DNA from: an uncultured Porphyromonas sp.
GTDB lineage: Bacteria; Bacteroidota; Bacteroidia; Bacteroidales; Porphyromonadaceae
Length of the DNA stretch: 9,464 bases
Assembly (NCBI GenBank): GCA_900554935.1
Contig: USJF01000045.1
Coordinates: forward strand, 1-9,464
Direction: 5' to 3'
The position numbers were made by a program, and so were the translations under genes. Shown in pieces: positions 1 through 4,839 of this stretch. Position 1 is the stretch's first letter. Every line of letters begins with the position of its first letter. The notes below the pieces were generated by a model. It did no database searches. It was not told where the DNA came from and saw only the letters and a program-made list of their open reading frames with translations.

Positions 1-214
1 TAGCATCTGGATTACTCTCTATGCCACCAAAAGGGATTACTTCGAAGCCCTTGAGCTGTGCCATCACTTGGTCGTAAATGCCATTTTTGATGATACTCCC
101 TCCACCGTACGTGAGGAGTATCTTGCTCCCTTCTGGGACCTCTTGGCTTATCTTTTGAATGCTTCCTTGACCAAATATCAGTTTGGTGGGATTGCAAAAT
201 ACAAAGTTCTTCAT
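1..214 (-). CDS. Iron-containing alcohol dehydrogenase, N-terminal fragment (cut by window edge)
   Basis: Reading the minus strand from an ATG at 214 gives 71 codons that run off the left edge without a stop. The protein opens MKNFVFCNPTKLIFGQGSI and continues with LLTYGGGSIIKNGIYDQV and a later FGGIESNPDA. This is the N-terminal Rossmann-like part of group III (Fe-dependent) alcohol dehydrogenases of the YqhD/butanol dehydrogenase type: the GGGSI stretch (residues 37-41) binds the nucleotide phosphate and the GGIExNP segment (63-69) is characteristic of this branch. Known members reduce aldehydes with NAD(P)H; the substrate cannot be read from this piece, and the metal-binding histidines lie outside the window. 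The start is 18 bases after the stop of the upstream DAHP synthase fusion, with no Shine-Dalgarno motif, so it is probably the next gene of the same transcript. The family is quite sure, the substrate unknown. Confidence 0.88.
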   Translation of the reverse strand, partial: MKNFVFCNPTKLIFGQGSIQKISQEVPEGSKILLTYGGGSIIKNGIYDQVMAQLKGFEVIPFGGIESNPDA

Positions 215-232
215 ATCAAAATCAAACTTGAC

Positions 233-1699
233 TTATTCTTTCTTGTAGTTCGCCGTAGCAGTAAAGCTTACCCCTTCGCCATCGAAGCTGGGAATGGGAG
301 GTGCTAGCTTGGTGATAGTTACGGTAGCACTAGTGAGTAGTGGAAATGCAGACCCTAACCTCTGGAGTATGCGATAGGTGAGTGTCTCAAGTAACTCTGT
401 AGGGATCCTCATCTCCTGCTGAAGCAGTTGGTAGACCTCGGCATAATTGATCCCTTTCTCTAGGTTTCCACTCTTCATCACTTCGGTAGCAGGAAAGTAT
501 AGGGTGGCATTAAGCTCAAAGGTATTGCCAATACGCTTTTCATGTGGCAGTAGCCCGTGGTAGGCAAAGAATCTTAGTCCGCTGAGAGTGATGGTATGCT
601 GTGAGGTGCTAAAATTAGTGTTGGTGCACTTCTTTTCGCCACTTTGTATCTCCAGTGAGTCTCTATGCACTAATTGGTAAAGCTGTGAGAGCAGATCTGC
701 TGGAATATGATACTCTTCGGCTGTCGCCTGTAGCTGTTGTAGTCGGAGTTGGTACTGCTCTTCCTGGAGAGGTTGTAGTCGGAGTGATTGCTTCACCTTG
801 GCGATCTCTTGAGAGAGAAGTCGCCGGTGGGCAAAGCGGTCTATCAACTGATTGTCTGTGGCGGTGAGTTGGTCTCTAAGCAGTTCAAGCTGTGCCACTC
901 CTGAGGGGATAGCCGTATGGAGTAGCTTCGCCAATTCATCGGGCGTGAGTTGCTGTGCTGGATCGGTAAGTGCTTTATCGGGAGCTATGTGGCTTTCCAG
1001 CATCAACCCATCGTAGTGTAAGTGATAGGCAGTTTGAATAAGCTTCGGAAGATAATTTTTGTGCCCTGCAATATGGCTGGGATCTAGGTAAATAGGGATG
1101 CCAGGTGCAACTTGTCGTACCTCCGATATCAATTCCCAAAGTGGGGTGTTGCGGAGGGCAGTGTGTGTGCCAATATCGAAGCCACGATGGATCAAGGCTA
1201 CTTTCTTGGAACCTGCTTCTATTAGCCGAAGCAGTGCGCCCAACCATAAACCGACTGAGGAAGATAATGGGTTTTTGAGAAGAATAGGAATATCACTTCC
1301 TTTCAGTGCTTCGGCTATCTCCTGAATAGCAAATGGACTTGCGGTAGTGCGAGCGCCGATCCAAACGAAGTCAATCCCATGCCTAAGTGCTAGTTCGACA
1401 TGCCTAGTGTTGCCTACCTCTGTGCCGATGAGCATCCCGTACTTCTCCCGTACCTCTGTGAGCCAAGTTAGTCCTTCTTCACCCACCCCTTCAAACTGAC
1501 CTGGGTAAGTTCTAGGCTTCCAAATGCCAGCCCGGAAAAGCTTTACTCCATGATGGTCGAGTGCTTCAGCTGTAGCCAATACTTGCTCTCTTGACTCTGC
1601 GCTGCAAGGTCCCGCAATGAGTTGAGGGGTATTATCTGTAGCGTACGCTTCTGGCCAAAGTGATTTGGCGGTGAAGTGGAGAAGGTCACTCATCTTCAT
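233..1699 (-). CDS. Trifunctional fusion: DAHP synthase (class I-beta) + chorismate mutase (AroQ) + dihydroneopterin aldolase (FolB)
   Basis: A 488-residue protein with three domains. Residues 1-265 are a class I-beta 3-deoxy-7-phosphoheptulonate synthase, joining PEP and erythrose 4-phosphate as the first step to chorismate. It has AGPCSAES (29-36), KPRTYPGQFEG (61-71), IHRGF (170-174), DPSHIAG (206-212) and ESH (235-237). By spacing, the metal ligands are C32, H209, E235 and D246. Residues 268-352 are an all-helical AroQ chorismate mutase (chorismate to prephenate); R275, R292/R293, K303, S348 and Q352 match E. coli R11, R28, K39, S84 and Q88, but the R51 position looks like Q315. After a linker (353-368), residues 369-485 are a FolB-type dihydroneopterin aldolase of folate synthesis, with YHG (380-382), E387, NYAEVY (418-423), K464 and PPIP (467-470). 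DAHPS with a C-terminal chorismate mutase is known in Bacteroidales; the FolB extension is the surprise. The start overlaps the upstream NrnA-type gene by 14 bases, or by 8 if M3 (1693) is used; there is no clear ribosome-binding site. Confidence 0.9.
   Translation of the reverse strand: MKMSDLLHFTAKSLWPEAYATDNTPQLIAGPCSAESREQVLATAEALDHHGVKLFRAGIWKPRTYPGQFEGVGEEGLTWLTEVREKYGMLIGTEVGNTRHVELALRHGIDFVWIGARTTASPFAIQEIAEALKGSDIPILLKNPLSSSVGLWLGALLRLIEAGSKKVALIHRGFDIGTHTALRNTPLWELISEVRQVAPGIPIYLDPSHIAGHKNYLPKLIQTAYHLHYDGLMLESHIAPDKALTDPAQQLTPDELAKLLHTAIPSGVAQLELLRDQLTATDNQLIDRFAHRRLLSQEIAKVKQSLRLQPLQEEQYQLRLQQLQATAEEYHIPADLLSQLYQLVHRDSLEIQSGEKKCTNTNFSTSQHTITLSGLRFFAYHGLLPHEKRIGNTFELNATLYFPATEVMKSGNLEKGINYAEVYQLLQQEMRIPTELLETLTYRILQRLGSAFPLLTSATVTITKLAPPIPSFDGEGVSFTATANYKKE
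242..595 (-). other. FolB-like domain segment of the fusion gene
   Basis: This is the part of the fusion encoding residues 369-486. Aligned by eye with Staphylococcus aureus FolB, it keeps the residues known to matter in dihydroneopterin aldolase/epimerase: E387 (E22), Y419 in the NYAEVY block (Y54), E438 in LLETL (E74) and K464 in ITK (K100), followed by PPIP. Its length, near 118 residues, equals a whole stand-alone FolB, so the domain is complete rather than a remnant. No ATG, GTG or TTG occurs in this frame from residue 353 up to the YHG motif, and the next methionine (M408) lies inside the fold. Separate translation is therefore unlikely and the domain should be made only as a fusion. 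Confidence 0.85.
736..785 (-). repeat. 14-base direct repeat inside the chorismate mutase domain
   Basis: The plus-strand sequence gttgtagtcggagt occurs at 736-749 and again at 772-785, exactly 36 bases (12 codons) apart. On the coding strand it yields LRLQPLQ (306-312) followed by LRLQQLQ (318-324). The pair is in frame and falls where AroQ chorismate mutases normally carry the loop and start of helix 2. It looks like a small internal duplication or compositional drift to Leu/Gln. Confidence 0.7.
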
Positions 1700-2723
1700 G
1701 GCTAGGGTGCATTATTTTTATCGCCTCTAATAGAATCTTAGTGGTCTCTTGTAGAGAGGTGTATACCTCGGCGCCAGCAGCATTGAGGTGACCTCCACCA
1801 TTGAAAAACTTCTTGGCAAACTGATTAACTGGAAAACTTCCTTTGGAGCGAAGCGATACTTTGGTGTACTTAGCTTGCTCGTGGAGAAATATCGAAAAGA
1901 GTATCTCCTTGGCTGCAAGAGGTTCATTAACCAGTCCCTCGGTATCTCCTATTTGGTAGTCAAACTTTCGTTTATCTTGTTGGCTCATCGTGATGATGGC
2001 AGTATGGTATTGCGGATAAAAAGTAAGGTTGTTATCCAGCAGGTAGGCAGAGAGTCGTATTTTATCGATTGTATAGCTGCGATTGATATAGCTTGAGATT
2101 TTATCTTTCTCTAGCCCACAATTAAGTAGCTCTGAAATGGTGGTATAGAGCTTGGGGTCTTGAGAATTGTAGCTAAAGCCACCAGTATCAGTCGCCATCC
2201 CTGTGTAGAGGCATTCAGCAATCGATTGGTCAATATACTCTTTATATCCAAGTGCCTCAATCAACTCGTAGAGTAGCAGGCAGGTAGCAGGCTTCACTGG
2301 GTAGGAGAAGCAGAGATCTACATCGCTGGTGGGGTGTAGGTGGTGGTCTATCATTACCTTGAAGGCGTTAGCATTAGCTAGAGTGTTCTCCAATTGCTCC
2401 ACCCGCTTCACCTCATTGAAGTCCATTAGGAAGATAATTTCCGCCCCTTGAAGTGCTTTGATTGCCTCTTCTGGTTGATGCTTAGCTATGATGACCTCAT
2501 CGGATCCTTTTAGAAATCCAAAGCTTGGAGGATAGTCGGTAGGGTGCACCACACTTGTGGTATGCCCTAGCTTCTTAAGAAGTAGAGAAAGGGCTAGTGT
2601 AGAGCCTAGTGAATCTCCATCTGGAGAGACGTGTCCAATTAAAGTAATCTGCTTAGGACTTTGCAGTTGGCTTTTGAGTTGGTTTAGCTCCTCTTGATTG
2701 AACTTTATTGTTGTTGGCTCCAT
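1686..2723 (-). CDS. nrnA: DHH/DHHA1 phosphoesterase, NrnA-type oligoribonuclease / pAp phosphatase
   Basis: A 345-residue cytoplasmic phosphoesterase. The N-terminal DHH domain shows HVSPDGDSLGST (31-42, with H31, D35 and D37 as metal ligands), an aspartate in FLMDFNEVKR (D101), the DHH signature in MIDHHLHPT (126-128) and ATDTGGF (177-183). The C-terminal DHHA1 domain carries GGGHLNAAGAE (309-319), the substrate-binding glycine-rich loop. Known NrnA proteins degrade 2-5 nt RNAs and dephosphorylate pAp; some relatives hydrolyse cyclic dinucleotide products such as pApA, so the exact substrate is inferred. The frame stays open to 2885, but I place the start at 2723: it has AGGAG with 5-base spacing, it leaves the usual short lead before the first beta strand, and upstream the frame only gives a Glu/Lys-rich stretch antiphase to the helicase tail. 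The start overlaps the helicase gene by 71 bases. Confidence 0.88.
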   Translation of the reverse strand: MEPTTIKFNQEELNQLKSQLQSPKQITLIGHVSPDGDSLGSTLALSLLLKKLGHTTSVVHPTDYPPSFGFLKGSDEVIIAKHQPEEAIKALQGAEIIFLMDFNEVKRVEQLENTLANANAFKVMIDHHLHPTSDVDLCFSYPVKPATCLLLYELIEALGYKEYIDQSIAECLYTGMATDTGGFSYNSQDPKLYTTISELLNCGLEKDKISSYINRSYTIDKIRLSAYLLDNNLTFYPQYHTAIITMSQQDKRKFDYQIGDTEGLVNEPLAAKEILFSIFLHEQAKYTKVSLRSKGSFPVNQFAKKFFNGGGHLNAAGAEVYTSLQETTKILLEAIKIMHPSHEDE

Positions 2724-4020
2724 TTCTTCTCCTTCTTTTATTGTTTTGGGGGCTATCTTGAGACGCTCCTTTTCGGTTTCGATTGTTATTTCTTCCTCTT
2801 CTTTTATTGCGAGACTTCTCGGAAGGTTGCTCATGCTCTTCAGAGAGCACAACGAACCCTTCTGGTAGATTATTTCGCTGTACATTGTATCCTAAAAACT
2901 TCTCAATGTCTATAAAGCGACCTTTATCTCTTTGGTTGACAATCGTAATGGCTGCACCACCGAGATTGGTCCCTCTTGAGGTACGACCGATGCGGTGGAC
3001 ATAGTCCTCAGGGTCGGAGGGCACATCGTAATTAACAATTAGCTGAATGTCATCCACGTCAATTCCCCTTGAGAGGATATCGGTAGCTACAATGATCTGA
3101 GTGTGTCCATTCTTGAAGTCATTCATCACGTCATTACGCTCCGATTGGTCTAGGTCGGAGTGCATCTGTGCTACCTTGTACCCATTGCTACGAAGTAGTC
3201 GGTAGGCCTCTTTGACACGATCCTTTGAGCCAAAGAAGACGATAGATTTGGTCACCTCTCTCTCCTTGAATATCTGTGTGAGTAGAGCCAGTTTTTCATC
3301 CTCTTTACAGAAGTAGACACTTTGATCAATAGACTCTGGCGGACGAGAGATAGCGATATTAACCTCTACAGGTTGCTTGGTAATCTCTATGGCTAGTTTG
3401 CGGATCTTGTCGGGCATTGTAGCCGAAAACATTACCGTCTGAACGTCTTGTGGAAGTAGCTTGTAGACCTCAACGATATCATCGAAGAAGCCCATATCTA
3501 GCATCCGATCGGCCTCGTCGAGTACAAAGAAACTAACACGAGATAGATCTACAGTATTAAGGTTGATATGTGAAAGCAGTCGCCCTGGAGTGGCAACGAT
3601 AATATCAGCACCCATACGTAGTGCACGCTTCTGCTGCTCCCACTCAATGCCTCCTGTACCGCCATAAATTGGTACCGCACTCACCCCACTGACGAAGTAG
3701 GAGAAAGCATCAATCTGTCGGTCAATCTGCTGTGCGAGCTCTCTAGTAGGTGCCATAATGACAGCATTGACATACTCCTCAGAATATTCACCAGAAGCCA
3801 GCTCGCTTAGGATAGGTAGCACAAAGGCAGCGGTCTTACCTGTACCTGTCTGAGCACAAGAAATCACATCTCGACCCTCAAGTATAGGGGGGATAGAGGC
3901 CTCTTGGACAGGCGATGGGTGTTGAAATCCCATCGCATCAAGCCCGTCCAATACACTTGGATGAAGTCCGAAGGAGTAGAAGTCCTCGTGCTGTGGTATA
4001 TTATCTTTATCTATATTCAT
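2653..4020 (-). CDS. rhlE: DEAD-box ATP-dependent RNA helicase, RhlE type
   Basis: A 455-residue cytoplasmic RNA helicase with all core motifs in order: Q motif region (F17 to Q39), motif I AQTGTGKT (56-63), Ia PTRELA (91-96), GG (120-121), Ib TPGR (144-147), II DEAD (168-171), III SAT (199-201), IV VFFGS (261-265), V ATDILSRGIDV (312-322) and VI HRIGRTSR (342-349). The core ends near residue 395. The tail (399-455) is a low-complexity Arg/Lys/Asn-rich extension, NKRRGRN and NKRRRRN spaced 22 residues apart, typical of RhlE-like helicases and probably an RNA-binding disordered arm. Such enzymes remodel structured RNA in ribosome assembly and mRNA decay; the exact target is not readable. Its ATG overlaps the upstream stop codon by 4 bases (ATGA), and its own last 71 bases overlap nrnA, so a link to RNA turnover is plausible. 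Confidence 0.95.
   Translation of the reverse strand: MNIDKDNIPQHEDFYSFGLHPSVLDGLDAMGFQHPSPVQEASIPPILEGRDVISCAQTGTGKTAAFVLPILSELASGEYSEEYVNAVIMAPTRELAQQIDRQIDAFSYFVSGVSAVPIYGGTGGIEWEQQKRALRMGADIIVATPGRLLSHINLNTVDLSRVSFFVLDEADRMLDMGFFDDIVEVYKLLPQDVQTVMFSATMPDKIRKLAIEITKQPVEVNIAISRPPESIDQSVYFCKEDEKLALLTQIFKEREVTKSIVFFGSKDRVKEAYRLLRSNGYKVAQMHSDLDQSERNDVMNDFKNGHTQIIVATDILSRGIDVDDIQLIVNYDVPSDPEDYVHRIGRTSRGTNLGGAAITIVNQRDKGRFIDIEKFLGYNVQRNNLPEGFVVLSEEHEQPSEKSRNKRRGRNNNRNRKGASQDSPQNNKRRRRNGANNNKVQSRGAKPTQKPTAKS
2722..2809 (-). repeat. Near-identical 22-base purine-rich direct repeat in helicase tail
   Basis: Positions 2722-2743 and 2788-2809 match at 20 of 22 bases; the only change is a swapped adjacent pair. 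On the coding strand both read CAATAAAAGAAG, then GAGAAGAAAT or AGGAAGAAAT. The offset of 66 bases (22 codons) keeps both copies in the helicase frame, giving NKRRGRN (405-411) and NKRRRRN (427-433). The downstream copy also holds the AGGAG and ends in the first two bases of the nrnA ATG; the other copy ends in ATA instead. Confidence 0.8.
2729..2733 (-). promoter_or_regulatory. Ribosome-binding site that decides the nrnA start
   Basis: The coding strand reads AGGAG, then five bases, then the ATG at 2723. This Shine-Dalgarno-like element lies inside the helicase coding sequence and supports the 345-residue start over longer versions of the frame. Strong Shine-Dalgarno motifs are not the rule in Bacteroidota, so it is informative here. 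Confidence 0.6.
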
Positions 4021-4823
4021 TTCTTTTCTATTTCATTGATTATATCTTGCCACTCCTTGCTCCCTCTATGGAGAATAATGGTACTGTCTATCTCAGCCTT
4101 GAGCCTATCAGATTGCTCATTCAGGAGCCATACTTGTTGTAGCTCAAAGCCAATCTCTTTGGAGCTTTGTAGCGTACTATCTACTGCAACGATGGCTTCA
4201 GCAAGGGCTTTGTCACAGATAAGATAGTTGATTTCGCCCTTAGAGAGTTGAATAGCCAATTGCATCGTTGGCAACTCGCTTTTCTTGACCGTGAGGGAAG
4301 GATAGTTGAGCTCCGCAAGGTTCTCGACGATAGTTATAGCTGCTTGATCCTCTTCCGATACCCATACCTCAACTGGGCGCTCCCCAGTAAAATCTGCTTT
4401 CCAATCGGTATCATTGGCCTTATGGAGTAAATAGAAGCTAGAAGTATAGAGCCATTCTGTCGGTTTCGTGCCCTCTATCTTATTGGCCATAGATAAAGGC
4501 ATCGTAGTGGCGTAAAGCTGTACATTGCCCTTTACCAGTTCCTCAATCGCCTCGCTTCTACTGGAGAATGGCACTATTTCATACTCTTTCTGAGGAAGTA
4601 GTAACTCCAAAAGTTTTTTTGCTCGCCCTGTCATCTCTCCAAGCGAGTCTACTCTAAGTCCATCAGGTGAAAGGTCTATCGCTACTTTTACAATCGCTGA
4701 GTCGGACTGCGTAGACTCCCGTTGCGACCTACGTGTGGTAAAGAGCCACATGAGGAGGGCTGCAGCCAATATCGCGAAGCCATTGGCAATCGTTATACGT
4801 TTGGACTTAGAGAGTTGAGACAT
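4017..4823 (-). CDS. Membrane-anchored periplasmic solute-binding-fold protein (SBP_bac_3-like, MltF N-domain-like)
   Basis: A 268-residue protein with a short basic N-terminus (KSKR), one hydrophobic segment (about 11-28) followed by RR, and then a periplasmic domain from about residue 45. There is no lipobox or good signal peptidase site, so it is probably an uncleaved membrane anchor. The rest follows the two-lobe pattern of family 3 solute-binding proteins: a first strand VKVAIDLSPDGL (45-56), SRSEAIEELVKGNVQLYA (88-105), the crossing YTSSFYLLHK (126-135), the second-lobe strand VEVWV (151-155) and INYLICDKALAEAIV (198-212) at the return. No ABC permease or ATPase is nearby. The lytic transglycosylase MltF has the same fold before its catalytic domain, but no transglycosylase domain follows here. 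It may sense or bind a small ligand for the envelope; the ligand is unknown. It starts 16 bases after the porin stop and overlaps the helicase start by 4 bases. Confidence 0.72.
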   Translation of the reverse strand: MSQLSKSKRITIANGFAILAAALLMWLFTTRRSQRESTQSDSAIVKVAIDLSPDGLRVDSLGEMTGRAKKLLELLLPQKEYEIVPFSSRSEAIEELVKGNVQLYATTMPLSMANKIEGTKPTEWLYTSSFYLLHKANDTDWKADFTGERPVEVWVSEEDQAAITIVENLAELNYPSLTVKKSELPTMQLAIQLSKGEINYLICDKALAEAIVAVDSTLQSSKEIGFELQQVWLLNEQSDRLKAEIDSTIILHRGSKEWQDIINEIEKK

Positions 4824-4828
4824 CTTAT

Positions 4829-4834
4829 CCTCCT
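4829..4834 (-). promoter_or_regulatory. Strong Shine-Dalgarno site for the solute-binding-fold gene
   Basis: The coding strand reads AGGAGG, then five bases, then the ATG at 4823. It sits in the 16-base gap after the porin stop. It is the best Shine-Dalgarno match seen at any start in the window and confirms this start codon. It would allow initiation independent of ribosomes finishing the porin gene. Confidence 0.65.
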
Positions 4835-4839
4835 TTTGC

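Noticed and set aside
12..197. Minus-strand open frame of 61 codons near the left edge
   Set aside because: It is out of frame with the alcohol dehydrogenase that covers the same bases and has no family-like features.
596..643. Possibility that the DAHPS-CM/FolB fusion is a sequencing frameshift
   Set aside because: The junction has no long homopolymer, both flanking domains are complete in the same frame, and no start codon for a separate FolB is present. It cannot be fully excluded without reads.
655..867. Plus-strand open frame opposite the chorismate mutase region
   Set aside because: Shadow of the Leu/Gln-rich coding strand; its Val/Gly-rich translation is explained by the reverse reading of the repeat.
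1788..2096. Plus-strand open frame of 102 codons inside the DHH gene
   Set aside because: It lies wholly within a well-supported gene on the other strand and shows no recognisable domain.
2724..2885. Longer version of the DHH phosphoesterase starting at 2885 (399 residues)
   Set aside because: The extra 54 residues are a Glu/Lys-rich antiphase reading of the helicase's purine-rich tail, and the ATG at 2723 has a good ribosome-binding site and the usual family N-terminus.
2694..3004. Plus-strand open frames with Phe/Leu-rich, membrane-like translations opposite the helicase tail
   Set aside because: They are the pyrimidine-rich complement of the purine-rich tail; the apparent hydrophobicity is a composition effect.
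3904..4227. Plus-strand open frames of 107 and 75 codons across the helicase/binding-protein junction
   Set aside because: They overlap two confident genes antisense, and each other in different frames; no start signal or domain was seen.
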